Part shown: positions 1 through 7,824 of the stretch, piece by piece
Numbering within the stretch: position 1 is the first letter of the stretch
Layout of the letters: each line of letters begins with the position of its first letter
DNA from: Pseudomonadota bacterium
GTDB lineage: Bacteria; Pseudomonadota; Gammaproteobacteria; Pseudomonadales; Azotimanducaceae
Direction of reading: 5' to 3'
Length of the DNA: 38,424 nt
Assembly (NCBI GenBank): GCA_022571415.1
Contig: JACZXW010000012.1
Location: forward strand, 1-38,424
Made by a program: the position numbers and the translations under genes
Notes under the pieces: model-generated
Told to the model about the DNA's origin: nothing
Database searches by the model: none
The model's input: only the letters and a program-made list of their open reading frames with translations

Positions 1-64
1 GCCAGCGATCCCACATCAGAGCCTTGTCAGTCTCGGTGTAGCTAATCCTCTTTCTGCGCTTCAT
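1..64 (-). CDS. IS30-family transposase, N-terminal end only (cut by window edge)
   Basis: Only the first 21 codons lie in the window. They read MKRRKRISYTETDKALMWDRW. A basic start followed by a helix ending in W-D-R-W is typical, from memory, of the N-terminal DNA-binding helix-turn-helix of IS30-type transposases. The ATG is preceded by a strong AGGAGG Shine-Dalgarno sequence about 8 bases upstream. The rest of the gene, with its DDE catalytic core, lies outside the window, so whether the element is intact cannot be judged. Confidence 0.6.
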   Translation of the reverse strand, partial: MKRRKRISYTETDKALMWDRW

Positions 65-127
65 TTTCAACATCCTCCTCTCTATCAATAGAGATTAGAT
101 GTTGCATCGACCGGTTGAGTTCACCAG
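1..127 (-). mobile_element. End of an IS30-like insertion sequence
   Basis: The leader of the transposase fragment ends in a stretch (about 98-127) reading TTGCATCGACCGGTTGAG on the plus strand. This resembles the TGTTGCA...TTGA(A/G)T style of terminal inverted repeat I associate with this IS group. A short palindrome (CTCTAT..ATAGAG, about 81-94) lies between it and the start codon. The outer boundary is an estimate, because the other terminus and any target duplication are outside the window. Confidence 0.4.
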
Positions 128-280
128 CAGTAAGCCGACTCTGATTAACGAAAAACACACGAGCCCAAAAAGAGCCCGAATTAAAACCTAGCAGACTTTA
201 CAGCCTGCATTCTTGTGTTTTTTCAAACAGGATTGGTTTACGTCAATCCCTTGATTCTAAAGGATCTGTATTATCCAATA

Positions 281-343
281 GCCTTGCCAAGGTCGGGGTC
301 GTGAGTTCGAGCCGGAACGCCGGACCGCTCGTTTCCCGCTCCA
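281..343 (+). pseudogene. tRNA-Gly(GCC) 3' half with an insertion after the T-loop
   Basis: The bases match the 3' half of a gammaproteobacterial tRNA-Gly(GCC). They include anticodon loop TTGCCAA, variable region, T-stem/loop GTGAG-TTCGAGC, and the acceptor 3' strand TTTCCCGC followed by T and an encoded CCA at 341-343. The 5' half (acceptor 5' strand, D-arm, 5' anticodon stem) is absent upstream of 281. Fifteen extra bases (CGGAACGCCGGACCG, 312-326) separate the T-loop from the 3' T-stem strand CTCGT, so even the retained half would not fold normally. A retained piece running from the anticodon loop to the CCA end is what tyrosine-recombinase integration leaves as an attachment-site copy. 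Together with the neighbouring IS this suggests an element edge. The match is made from memory of E. coli glyV. Confidence 0.7.
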
Positions 344-433
344 ATTTCCTCTTTTATATCAATAGGTTATTGGTCCCGGTGAATATTCCGAATTCACTAT
401 CTGACACTTAGCTATTTTGACCCTATTCCATCT

Positions 434-469
434 GCTGATGTCTTTCATCCCGGATTGGAAGGCATCAGC
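434..469 (-). terminator. Hairpin downstream of queE (no U-run)
   Basis: Arms GCTGATG (434-440) and CATCAGC (463-469) are perfect complements, with a second stem CTTTC/GGAAG inside. It lies 14 bases beyond the queE stop, where a terminator is expected. No T-run follows in the transcript direction, so it may be an RNA 3'-end structure or Rho-associated rather than a classical intrinsic terminator. Confidence 0.35.
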
Positions 470-483
470 GAATGCCCTTACCA

Positions 484-1119
484 CTATTGAATATTAAGAA
501 TTTTGTGTGTCTGCAGACTCAACTTCCACTCTGGATGCGACTGACAATAGGATAGTGTGGCTCTAAGATTCTCTTTGTAGTCGAGGCCATCCATTGGCTG
601 CAGGTAGAGATGTTTGAAGTCAAGATCGCGAAACTGTTCCGGCGAAACGCCTTCCTGGGGGAACACAAGTTTTAGTTCGTCACCACTGGTGATACAGAGC
701 GTCGCATCACCCTTGGGGCTCACACAAAGCCAATCCAGGTTTGATGGCACGGGAATGGTGCCGTTGGTTTCGACCGCCACCTCAAAACCTACACGATGCA
801 AGTGCTCAATGAGTTCATCGTCCAGCTGCAACAAGGGTTCCCCACCAGTGCAAACGACAAATCGATTGTCTAAACTGATACTGGGCCAGGTCGCTTCGAT
901 GACAGTAACGAGTTCTGCGGCACTTTTGTACTTGCCGCCATTGATGCCATCAGTACCGACAAAATCCGTATCGCAAAATTGACAGATAGCCGACCGGCGG
1001 TGTTTTTCACGACCCGACCAGAGATTGCACCCGGTAAATCTACAGAACACAGCGACACGACCCGTGTTGGCGCCCTCGCCTTGCAATGTGTAGAAAATTT
1101 CCTTTACAGAGTAAGTCAT
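484..1119 (-). CDS. queE: 7-carboxy-7-deazaguanine synthase QueE
   Basis: Radical SAM enzyme of the queuosine/7-deazaguanine pathway. It converts 6-carboxytetrahydropterin to 7-carboxy-7-deazaguanine, the substrate of QueC. The 211-residue protein starts MTYSVKEIFYTLQGEG. The N-terminal YTLQGEG is a QueE hallmark. The cluster-binding cysteines are C31, C46 and C49, i.e. CX14CX2C, the Burkholderia-type variant rather than CX3CX2C. TGGEP (about residues 91-95) is the SAM-binding glycine motif. The frame stays open 16 codons further upstream, but homology begins at the ATG at 1119, which I use. It follows queC with a 75-base gap and is probably co-transcribed. No queD or queF lies in the window. 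Confidence 0.95.
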   Translation of the reverse strand: MTYSVKEIFYTLQGEGANTGRVAVFCRFTGCNLWSGREKHRRSAICQFCDTDFVGTDGINGGKYKSAAELVTVIEATWPSISLDNRFVVCTGGEPLLQLDDELIEHLHRVGFEVAVETNGTIPVPSNLDWLCVSPKGDATLCITSGDELKLVFPQEGVSPEQFRDLDFKHLYLQPMDGLDYKENLRATLSYCQSHPEWKLSLQTHKILNIQ

Positions 1120-1194
1120 TGCTTCAACCCAGGCACGACTGCACGCCAATTCAGCACATAACCACAAGGGGCCCCTATCACCTGGTGTCTCCTT

Positions 1195-1878
1195 CTAAGC
1201 ATACCGGGTGGGGTCTTCTACACACGCTTGCTTAAACCCCTTTTTTCTCAACCGGCAAGAATCACATGCACCACAGGCGCGTCCATCTTCGGTCGGGTCG
1301 TAACAACTCATTGTCATTGCATAATCTACGCCCAGACCTATCCCCTTTTGAATAATCTGGGCCTTGGTAAGGTTTATAAGAGGCGCGTGGATATTGAGGT
1401 GTTGCATTCCCTCGACGCCTGCTTTTGTCGCTAGATTTGCCATCTGTTCGTACGCCTGAAGGAATTCGGGTCGGCAATCCGGGTAACCGCTGTAGTCCAA
1501 CGCGTTAACCCCGATGAATATGTCAGAAGTGTTCAGCACCTCTGCCCAGGCGAGTGCAAATGACAGGAACACAGTATTTCTGGCAGGCACATAGGTGACT
1601 GGGATTCCGTCGGACATTTCATCAGTCGAGCGCGCCTTGGGCACATCGATGTCGTCCGTTAACGCAGACCCACCGAATATTCTCAAATCTATCTTTGCGA
1701 TCACATGCTCAACCGCTCCCAGGGAGAACGCAACCGTTTTCGCTGCTTTGAGTTCAGCAATATGTCGCTGCCCGTATTCAAACGAAAGCGCGTAAAAATC
1801 GAACCCCTGCTCTCTGACTATTGCGGCGACGGTGGTGGAATCCAGACCGCCGCTCAACAACACAACTGCTTTGCTCAT
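1195..1878 (-). CDS. queC: 7-cyano-7-deazaguanine (preQ0) synthase QueC
   Basis: ATP-dependent enzyme turning 7-carboxy-7-deazaguanine into preQ0 for tRNA queuosine. It has 227 residues, normal for the family. The PP-loop SGGLDS lies at residues 9-14, and the C-terminal zinc site is formed by C192, C202, C205 and C208 (in CYDP and CGACDSC). [10 protein letters not shown] and [17 protein letters not shown] are conserved QueC segments. The ATG at 1878 has GAGGAAA about 8 bases upstream. The same frame is open for another 78 codons (to 2112), but that extension does not resemble QueC. First gene of the queC-queE pair. I saw no preQ1-riboswitch-like leader. Confidence 0.96.
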   Translation of the reverse strand: MSKAVVLLSGGLDSTTVAAIVREQGFDFYALSFEYGQRHIAELKAAKTVAFSLGAVEHVIAKIDLRIFGGSALTDDIDVPKARSTDEMSDGIPVTYVPARNTVFLSFALAWAEVLNTSDIFIGVNALDYSGYPDCRPEFLQAYEQMANLATKAGVEGMQHLNIHAPLINLTKAQIIQKGIGLGVDYAMTMSCYDPTEDGRACGACDSCRLRKKGFKQACVEDPTRYA

Positions 1879-2176
1879 CTCTGGTTTCCTCACGAAGGTC
1901 GTCGAGTCATGGTGGATAGGTCTGATGGCTGACATACAGGACAATCCCTGCTGCTGAGCAGGATTTAGGCTGTTGAAAATCTGGCGCCGCTCATCTTGCC
2001 GCGCATTGTAGAGTAATCCTCCCTTCAACTCCGAGAAATCGATACCAATGCCGTCATATCGCATTGCTGCGAACCTTGTTATGGTGTCGACATGCGCCAC
2101 TAGTTTCTGCACAGATTTCTTTTTCTCGCACTGGGTCCTCAGTGCTTACCTGTATTCGGAATGTGGAGCCATACAA
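1879..2176. other. Divergent intergenic region between queC and the phosphotransferase
   Basis: About 300 bases between two divergent genes, where promoters for both must lie. It contains a small perfect hairpin (CCTGCT-GCTG-AGCAGG, 1947-1962) with no T-run. The queC frame is open across most of it, but the predicted peptide has no recognisable features. Confidence 0.4.
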
Positions 2177-3076
2177 TTGTCTAGCAACAATCTCACTAAA
2201 ATTAATGTCGACCTTAACCTCGCAATTTCACTGGTTAGATCACAGTTCCCGCGCTGGGCGGACCTGCCGGTCAAACCCGTCGTCTCATCGGGGACAGTCA
2301 ATGCGCTGTTTCGCCTCGGTGACGAGATGGTTATTCGGTTGCCGTATCGAGAAAGCGCAGTGCAATTTCCGGACAAGGAACATCAGTGGCTCCCCAAACT
2401 GGCTCCTCATCTGTCGCTCTCGGTTCCGGTTCCCCTGGAAAAAGGACGCCCTGAAAGCGATTATCCATGGCTCTGGTCCATCTATTCCTGGCTCGAAGGC
2501 AAAGATGGCTGGATTCAACCTATTGAAGATCTTGCGCAGGCTGCCATTGATCTCGCAGGGTTTATCACCAACCTGCAGCACATTGATCCGAGCGACGGTC
2601 CGCGTCACGGCATCCACAACAATTTTCGCGGCGAACCTCTTGCTGATCGTGACCCTCTCGTTCGCTCAGCTATCGAGGAGCTGGGCGATCGTATCGATAG
2701 CAGAAGGGTAACCAAGGCCTGGGATTTAGCCCTCAAACAACCGCTGCAATATAAAGACCTTTGGATTCACGGAGATCTTCAACCTGGAAACCTTCTCACC
2801 CAGTGTGGAAAGTTAACCGCAGTTATTGATTTCGGTCTTCTCGGCGTGGGCGATCCTGCCAGTGACTTGCTCCCGGCATGGAATCTGTTCACGCGGGACA
2901 GTCGACGCGTGTTCCGCGACGCGATTCAAGTTGATGACGCGACCTGGATCCGGGGTCAGGGCTGGGCGCTATACCAGGCTCTGCTTGCACTTGCGTACTA
3001 CTGGGACACGAATCAGGTCATGGTGCGGATGTCCCAGCGTATCATCCGCGAAATTCTCAACGATCGCTCTGCTTAA
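2177..3076 (+). CDS. Aminoglycoside phosphotransferase (APH)-family kinase
   Basis: A protein-kinase-fold small-molecule kinase of the APH/choline-kinase superfamily, substrate unknown. From the proposed start it has 299 residues. The N-lobe contains SSGTVNALFRLGDEMVIRLP, with the ATP-site lysine equivalent replaced by R in VIRLP. The catalytic loop is WIHGDLQPGNLL and the metal-binding segment is VIDFGLLGVGDPASDL, both intact. Relatives are mostly annotated as aminoglycoside phosphotransferases but rarely shown to give resistance. No ATG fits. I chose the TTG at 2177 because GGAG lies 8 bases before it and the family-like N-terminus (about INVDLNLAISLVRSQFPRWA) starts just after. An in-frame start at 2048 or 2081 is possible but adds unconserved sequence. 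Confidence 0.8.
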   Translation: MSSNNLTKINVDLNLAISLVRSQFPRWADLPVKPVVSSGTVNALFRLGDEMVIRLPYRESAVQFPDKEHQWLPKLAPHLSLSVPVPLEKGRPESDYPWLWSIYSWLEGKDGWIQPIEDLAQAAIDLAGFITNLQHIDPSDGPRHGIHNNFRGEPLADRDPLVRSAIEELGDRIDSRRVTKAWDLALKQPLQYKDLWIHGDLQPGNLLTQCGKLTAVIDFGLLGVGDPASDLLPAWNLFTRDSRRVFRDAIQVDDATWIRGQGWALYQALLALAYYWDTNQVMVRMSQRIIREILNDRSA

Positions 3077-3200
3077 GCGACAAACATCGTCTGCCAGCTC
3101 TTGGCAGGGCGCAGAGCTGGCAACGGGCCTGGTTGACGTGCGAGAATCCATCCCACAACCGGCCTTAGCCAGGCCGGGCAGAAACACTCCGGGAGTTCTA

Positions 3201-3605
3201 ATGAAAGCCATGAAGTTAATCACGATCTTGTTCCTCGTTTACGTGGGGATCGTCATCTTGTTTGAATCCCTGCTCGGGTATTTCCAGCCTACATCTCAAA
3301 CCACGCTCGTCATCACGACGACGGACAAGGATGGGGTAGCGAACGACCGGGTACTGGCTCGTCTTGACAGCAATGGTCAGCTCTATGTATCAGCTAACCA
3401 TTGGCCCCGAGCATGGTACAACCAGGTCTTGGAGAACCCGAACGTGAAAATCGTTTTAGATGGAGGGAAAGGCGACTATGTGGCAGTTCCAGTGACCGAT
3501 GCCGAAGAACATGATCGCGTGGATTTCGACCACCGCCATGGAATAGGGTTCCGAATTTTAACCGGGTTTGCACCGAGATACTTTGTTCGTCTGGAGGCCC
3601 GCTAA
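3201..3605 (+). CDS. Membrane-anchored nitroreductase/F420-binding-fold (DUF385-like) protein
   Basis: A 134-residue protein with one N-terminal hydrophobic segment (about residues 5-25, LITILFLVYVGIVILF), then a compact beta-rich domain. The core has TLVITTTDKDG, a segment LYVSANHWPRAWYNQVLENP, and VKIVLDGG. This pattern (…W-Y-N-x-x-L-x-N-P-x-V-x-V…) is that of the deazaflavin-dependent nitroreductase-like split-barrel family. Gammaproteobacterial members annotated as nitroreductase/quinone reductase family proteins have the same anchor. Whether it binds F420, FMN or haem cannot be seen. The ATG has GGGAG 5-6 bases upstream. It follows the phosphotransferase on the same strand by 124 bases, so co-transcription is possible but unproven. 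Confidence 0.7.
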   Translation: MKAMKLITILFLVYVGIVILFESLLGYFQPTSQTTLVITTTDKDGVANDRVLARLDSNGQLYVSANHWPRAWYNQVLENPNVKIVLDGGKGDYVAVPVTDAEEHDRVDFDHRHGIGFRILTGFAPRYFVRLEAR

Positions 3606-3756
3606 CCAGCGTCGATTTCACCCAGCTGTTGAACAGTTGGAAGATTATCAACGAGTTTTCGGCTAACGGAAACAGCCTAAAATCTATGATGTATTTGGCC
3701 GAAGATTCCTTCCGACTTTAACCTGTACCCTGTAAAATAAAGTTAGGGAACGTGCC

Positions 3757-4356
3757 TCAAGCCATATGGTGGTGCAGAATTACCTGCTCGAGTTCGAAAA
3801 ACGTCCTTGCCTGGGGCTCGACATCGAACTTGATATGCAGTGCCTTGGCAATGTTGGTTGTTGAAAACATTCCCCTGACGCTGAATGAATTCAAGGATTT
3901 ATCAACGACAATCACGTGTTGCTCGCTCAGGTGCTTGATGGTTTCGAGAATGTCCCCGATCGTCGAGGCAGCCACTCTCTCATAGTCGAGGCCATGGATG
4001 TGTTCCTTGTCAATCATCACGTGTTCCACGAAGACCTCATTGCGATCCTTTATCTCGTTACTCGCCATGTATGCCAGGACCTTCCCGCTATTAATATCGG
4101 TCGCAGTGATAATACCGTTAAAACCTGAACCATCCATGTCGGTCACCAGTAATGATCGGACATAGGATCGCTTCATCAGGCTCAGGGCTTCACTGACACT
4201 CGTTTTGCAGTTAACCACCACCGGGTGCACACTCAGGAAGTCCGTCATAAAGACACAGGCGGGACTATCCAGTGTCAGGGTCGGTATCGGCGGGTTCACA
4301 AACGTGGTTGCCTCGGCCAGGTTAACTGTCGGCAGTGAGCGATATCTGGAACGCAT
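3757..4356 (-). CDS. CBS-domain pair protein
   Basis: A 199-residue soluble protein made mostly of two CBS motifs. The first is at about residues 36-100 (MTDFLSVHPVVVNCKTSVSE ... GIITATDI) and the second at about 110-178 (VMIDKEHIHGLDYERVAAST ... VRGMFSTTNIAKAL). Such Bateman pairs usually bind adenosine nucleotides and report energy state, and there is no attached catalytic domain. A GTG immediately precedes the chosen ATG. The AGGAG sits 7 bases before the ATG but only 4 before the GTG, so I prefer the ATG. It follows the YbaK-type gene by 10 bases, so the two are very probably one operon. Confidence 0.85.
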   Translation of the reverse strand: MRSRYRSLPTVNLAEATTFVNPPIPTLTLDSPACVFMTDFLSVHPVVVNCKTSVSEALSLMKRSYVRSLLVTDMDGSGFNGIITATDINSGKVLAYMASNEIKDRNEVFVEHVMIDKEHIHGLDYERVAASTIGDILETIKHLSEQHVIVVDKSLNSFSVRGMFSTTNIAKALHIKFDVEPQARTFFELEQVILHHHMA

Positions 4357-4366
4357 CACTTTTCTC

Positions 4367-4831
4367 CTAGTGCTTAGTAAAATCCATAATCTGGGGTTGA
4401 ACTAACCATTCAAAATCCCTGAATGACATTCGAATTTCTTCCGTATGGGTGCCGCCGGAAAAGGAAATGACCTCATCATCTGCCAATGACGTGGCGACAT
4501 AAACCGGCAGCCCAAAGAGATTACCAATGGGTGGAATACTACCCTTATCGCACATGGGCGCGATGCATTGGAGTTCTTTTTCTGTCGCAAGTTCGACAGT
4601 TTTAGCGTCTAATTTCTGGCGAAAGATTTCGAGATCGACCTGCTGGCACGCCGGTAACACGGTTATCACGAACCGGCCATCGACCTTGAGCACTACCGAT
4701 TTAGCAACTTCATAGCCGCTAATATGAAGTACTTCAGCTGTTTCCTGTGCGGTATAGGTGGGCGGATGATTGTAACTGCGAAACGAAATATTACGAGAAT
4801 CCAGCAGTTTCCCTAACGTCCTGATCGGCAT
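4367..4831 (-). CDS. YbaK/EbsC-family aminoacyl-tRNA deacylase
   Basis: A 154-residue YbaK/ProX-type trans-editing domain. The family hydrolyses mischarged aminoacyl-tRNA such as Cys- or Ala-tRNA(Pro). Matching features are the entry YNHPPTYTAQETAEVLHISG, the lysine-containing strand YEVAKSVVLKVDG (catalytic-type Lys), the central GSIPPIGNLFGLPVYV and the closing FSGGTHTEEIRMSFRDFEWL. The YTAQETAEVLH form is the subtype found as a stand-alone protein rather than the ProRS insertion. The frame is open upstream to 5092, but homology starts at the ATG at 4831, with GAGG 8 bases upstream. That GAGG can pair with CCTC 4 bases before it (4840-4851), so some translational masking is possible. Confidence 0.85.
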   Translation of the reverse strand: MPIRTLGKLLDSRNISFRSYNHPPTYTAQETAEVLHISGYEVAKSVVLKVDGRFVITVLPACQQVDLEIFRQKLDAKTVELATEKELQCIAPMCDKGSIPPIGNLFGLPVYVATSLADDEVISFSGGTHTEEIRMSFRDFEWLVQPQIMDFTKH

Positions 4832-4983
4832 CGCGACAACCTCGTGCGAGGGGTTGACTTTATTGATACGCCGAGTGGTTAAGAAAGTCCAGCACTTCAT
4901 AGTCCGTTTTAGAATATTAGCTGCGACTTTTAGGAAAGCTACAATATAACCCTTCACCGGATCACCGCAACTCCATCCCAGGC

Positions 4984-6519
4984 CTATACCGGTGCCTTGC
5001 GTTCCAAACGGGGTTGCCGGACAGGTGGCAGCTTGTCCTTTAGATCTGCAATCAGGTCTGATTTGATGGACTGCATGGATTGATCCGACCACAAATTAAT
5101 AAGCTGGTCCGGATCTTCCTTCAAATCATACAACTCTCCCTCGGTACCTTTATAAAGAGAGCTTTTTTCATAGGCTGTGCATAGCCAGCCATCCTGAAAG
5201 ATCGATTTCAGATGAATATCCACGGGACCATGTTCGCTATCCCACTCGGTTATGACATGACTTCGCTGTTGCGCCCTGGCTTCCTCGTTAGAAATCGGCA
5301 GTTTATTACCTTCAACCCAATGGGGTTCGTCAATGCCAGCGATGTGACAGAAAGTTTGCGCAAGATCCAGATGACCTACCGGTTCACTCACCTCAGCCGG
5401 GCTTATGTTCAATCGTGGCGATGGTTTCCAGATCAGGGGCAGCCTCATCAACGCATTTACGTGATACGGACCTTTGAACAACAATCCGTAGTCCCCCTGC
5501 AGTTCACCATGATCAGAAGTAAATATTATGTCTGTATCCTGTTGCCAACCTCGTTTTTGAAGGTGTGCCATAACACGGCCGCAGGCTTCATCAATCAGCT
5601 CATTTTCAATGTGATTGTAGGCATTGATCTCCCTTATCTGGTCCGGGGTCAGGTCACAAGGCTTAAAACCCCTGGGTGATTCCAGGTTGGACCACAAGGA
5701 CCCGTCAAAATACCCGGCCCAGTGCCTAGGTTTATCCTTCAACATTTCAGCCGCTTTTTTTGCACTTCCCGGATACAGGTCAGGTAACGGGACCTGTCTC
5801 CAGTCAATCCTGTTTTTCTCGGATGCAGGAGGATCCCAGGGGTGATGCGGGTCCGGGAAACTCATCCACACGAACCAGTCTTCATCTTCTGACAAGGTGT
5901 CCAGCCAGGCGATCGTCCTCGTCGCTACCCAATGGGTGTGGTACAGCTCGCAGGGAATGTCCGTCGGCCATACCTGAATCGCTTCCGTGTCTCCCCCGCC
6001 CAGCGTGTTTTGCTGACCTTTTTCATTCACCATGGGGTACATCCCGGGCAGCACCTCGGGATGCTCCCTCTTCAGGAAATGATCATAATGGCTGTGCCCT
6101 TCAAGAAAATGATTCGCCAGTTCCATGTGCTCAAAACCGCGATGGGGGCCTGTTTCACCCAGGCCAGCCATCCGATTTTCATAGAAATCCTCGGCTGAGC
6201 CGAGCCAGGGTTCAAAATGCGCTTTACCCAGCAATGCCGTTCTATAACCGTGGGATTGCAACCAATGGGCGATGGTGGGCGTTTCTTCCGGCAGGCTCAC
6301 ACCATTCATCCACACCCCATGGGTTGCCACATGCTGGCCGGTGACGATGGTTGCACGGGCGGGCATGCACACTACGTTTTGATTATGTGCTCGGAGGTAG
6401 TTGATTCCCTGGCTAGCCAGGGAATCAATATTAGGTGTCTGGGCAACGATGCCACCGTTGCAACCCAGGGCGTCAAATCGCATCTGGTCAGTCGTAATGA
6501 GAAGAATTTTTCTGCCCAT
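4984..6519 (-). CDS. Sulfatase (formylglycine-dependent type I)
   Basis: A 511-residue alkaline-phosphatase-superfamily sulfatase cleaving sulfate esters of an unknown substrate. The N-terminus (ILLITTDQMRFDALGCNGG) supplies metal-binding Asp residues. The signature C51-M-P-A-R-A-T is the CxPxR motif whose Cys is oxidised to formylglycine. GKAHF and FPDPHHPWDPP hold further active-site Lys/His residues, and FTSDHGELQGDYGLLFKGP supplies the C-terminal Asp-His-Gly metal ligands. There is no signal peptide, so it is probably cytoplasmic. No formylglycine-generating enzyme is in the window. The ATG at 6519 is unambiguous. It sits alone, 152 bases from the ybaK-type start downstream and 50 bases from the YceI stop upstream. 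Confidence 0.93.
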   Translation of the reverse strand: MGRKILLITTDQMRFDALGCNGGIVAQTPNIDSLASQGINYLRAHNQNVVCMPARATIVTGQHVATHGVWMNGVSLPEETPTIAHWLQSHGYRTALLGKAHFEPWLGSAEDFYENRMAGLGETGPHRGFEHMELANHFLEGHSHYDHFLKREHPEVLPGMYPMVNEKGQQNTLGGGDTEAIQVWPTDIPCELYHTHWVATRTIAWLDTLSEDEDWFVWMSFPDPHHPWDPPASEKNRIDWRQVPLPDLYPGSAKKAAEMLKDKPRHWAGYFDGSLWSNLESPRGFKPCDLTPDQIREINAYNHIENELIDEACGRVMAHLQKRGWQQDTDIIFTSDHGELQGDYGLLFKGPYHVNALMRLPLIWKPSPRLNISPAEVSEPVGHLDLAQTFCHIAGIDEPHWVEGNKLPISNEEARAQQRSHVITEWDSEHGPVDIHLKSIFQDGWLCTAYEKSSLYKGTEGELYDLKEDPDQLINLWSDQSMQSIKSDLIADLKDKLPPVRQPRLERKAPV

Positions 6520-6569
6520 ATTTCTCTCAAGGAAAATCCGAATAAATATACAGGAGATAGACTGACGGA

Positions 6570-7145
6570 TTAGTTCGACAGCGACTTAAATACCAAATTG
6601 AACTCCAACGTGATTACCATTGAGATAACATTTAGACCCGCTATGGAACGCAGCTGTTCTATTCCCGGCGTAAACCCGAATGAACTCAAATCAATCGTAT
6701 TTGCTGCGACTGTTTCTACCTGGTAGCTGCCCGACGTCAGGTGCGTCACCCTGACTTTAAGCGGCAGAGCCTTGGAATAGTCATTAAGTTCAAGCAAGCC
6801 GTCAAGGTCAATCTCTATACTCTCGCCGATCGGGACATCTGTAATCCGTCGCATCTCCATATTTGCTTTGTAGACAGCCCTGGTCGCGTCACCGAACAGA
6901 ATACTACGCATCCTCTCATCTCGGATTTCAATGCCTGTATCCACACTCAGCAGATCGATTTCAATTCGAACGAGGCCACTATTTCGTACCAGCCCCTTAA
7001 ATTCAGTGAATTTGTGCAACTCGGAAACGGTCTCATTTTTAACGGTGCCGAAAGAGACCGTGGAAACCTGTTTTACCATCTCCCAATCTGCAAGCACATG
7101 GTCCGCTGCCACCAGGTAGAACAAGATCACAACAGTTCGCAACAT
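6570..7145 (-). CDS. YceI-family periplasmic protein
   Basis: A 191-residue secreted protein of the YceI lipocalin-like family (binders of isoprenoid or other amphipathic ligands). The start MLRTVVILFYLVAADHVLA is a Sec signal peptide with cleavage before DWEM. The mature part shows the family pattern VSTVSFGTVKNETVSE, then a segment defining sub-barrel strands (RIEIDLLSVDTGIEIRDERM) and RSILF. The ORF is open 30 codons further upstream, but the ATG at 7145 starts the signal peptide and follows a G-rich ribosome-binding sequence. It lies 44 bases after the rhomboid gene and could share its transcript. Confidence 0.88.
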   Translation of the reverse strand: MLRTVVILFYLVAADHVLADWEMVKQVSTVSFGTVKNETVSELHKFTEFKGLVRNSGLVRIEIDLLSVDTGIEIRDERMRSILFGDATRAVYKANMEMRRITDVPIGESIEIDLDGLLELNDYSKALPLKVRVTHLTSGSYQVETVAANTIDLSSFGFTPGIEQLRSIAGLNVISMVITLEFNLVFKSLSN

Positions 7146-7189
7146 GGATTTACCCCCCCTTCTTCCTAACGAGCTTCGACAAAAAAGCT

Positions 7190-7747
7190 TCAACGAGAAA
7201 AAGCCAGCATTCTCGCCGCCAGTATGCCGGCACAAAGCCCAAACAAATGACCTTCCCAGGACACAAAACTGTCCGTAGGCAACACGCCCAGTATCAAGCC
7301 CCCATAGTAAAACAGGGTGATTGATGCAATGGCAAGTCCGCTAACGCTTCTTTCGTAGATGCCAATGGCCACAAGGAAGCCAAAATACCCAAACACTAGC
7401 CCGCTGGCACCAATATGGTACGCAGGCCGTCCGAACAACCACACTCCCAGCCCTCCGATCACCAGAACCAGCAGGGTTGTTTTGAGAAAAATCAGCGGCC
7501 CCCGCAATGCCACAAAAAATCCCATCATCAGTAGCGGTGTGGTATTCATCACCAGGTGCTGCAGGCTACCGTGCAGGAACGGCCACAACAAGACACCGGG
7601 TAGAGTATCGACCCGCCTTGGGTAAATGCCATAGGCATTTAGCCCATGGCCGAAGAAATTATTGATGACCTCAACCAGCCAGATGATGAGGACCAGGATA
7701 CATATCATCTTCAGGCCAGAGAGCCAGTTACTCTTCAGGTCATTCAC
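7190..7747 (-). CDS. Rhomboid-family intramembrane serine protease
   Basis: A 185-residue polytopic membrane protein with about six hydrophobic segments. The rhomboid core is complete: HGSLQHLVMN (H64, N68 of the HxxxN-type motif in TM2), GASG with nucleophile S115 in TM4, and WEGHLFG with catalytic H167 in TM6. R43/R44 before the first loop could correspond to the L1-loop arginines. No cytoplasmic or zinc-finger extension is present, so it is a minimal rhomboid. The start is a GTG at 7747, with AGGG 7 bases upstream. An ATG four bases further in is out of frame. Natural substrates are unknown. It lies 77 bases downstream of the ion-channel gene, so it could be read from the PspA cluster. Confidence 0.92.
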   Translation of the reverse strand: MNDLKSNWLSGLKMICILVLIIWLVEVINNFFGHGLNAYGIYPRRVDTLPGVLLWPFLHGSLQHLVMNTTPLLMMGFFVALRGPLIFLKTTLLVLVIGGLGVWLFGRPAYHIGASGLVFGYFGFLVAIGIYERSVSGLAIASITLFYYGGLILGVLPTDSFVSWEGHLFGLCAGILAARMLAFSR

Positions 7748-7824
7748 TCAGAAACCCTGCGTTGTACCCAGGGGACCCGCGTGCTCGAGTTCACGCAGAC
7801 ATTGAGCAGCAGATGAGACGTTCC

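Larger units (their letters stand above)
65..483. other. Gene-free stretch: IS leader, tRNA-Gly remnant, hairpin
   Basis: No convincing coding region is present. The stretch holds the IS30 leader and terminus (to about 127), an AT-rich segment with a direct repeat GAGCCC-AAAAA-GAGCCC (about 162-178), the broken tRNA-Gly(GCC) at 281-343 and a hairpin at 434-469 behind queE. It looks like the scarred boundary of an integrated element. Confidence 0.5.

Noticed and set aside
1879-1965. Possible preQ1 riboswitch upstream of queC
   Set aside because: The leader lacks the A-rich tail and stem of the preQ1-I class, and no alternative class could be recognised.
1879-2112. In-frame 78-codon extension of queC
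   Set aside because: QueC homology starts at the ATG at 1878 with a good ribosome-binding site. The extension has no recognisable fold.
3622-3640. CCAGCTG-TTGAA-CAGTTGG hairpin behind the nitroreductase-fold gene
   Set aside because: The stem includes a G-U pair and there is no T-run, so it is too weak to call as a terminator.
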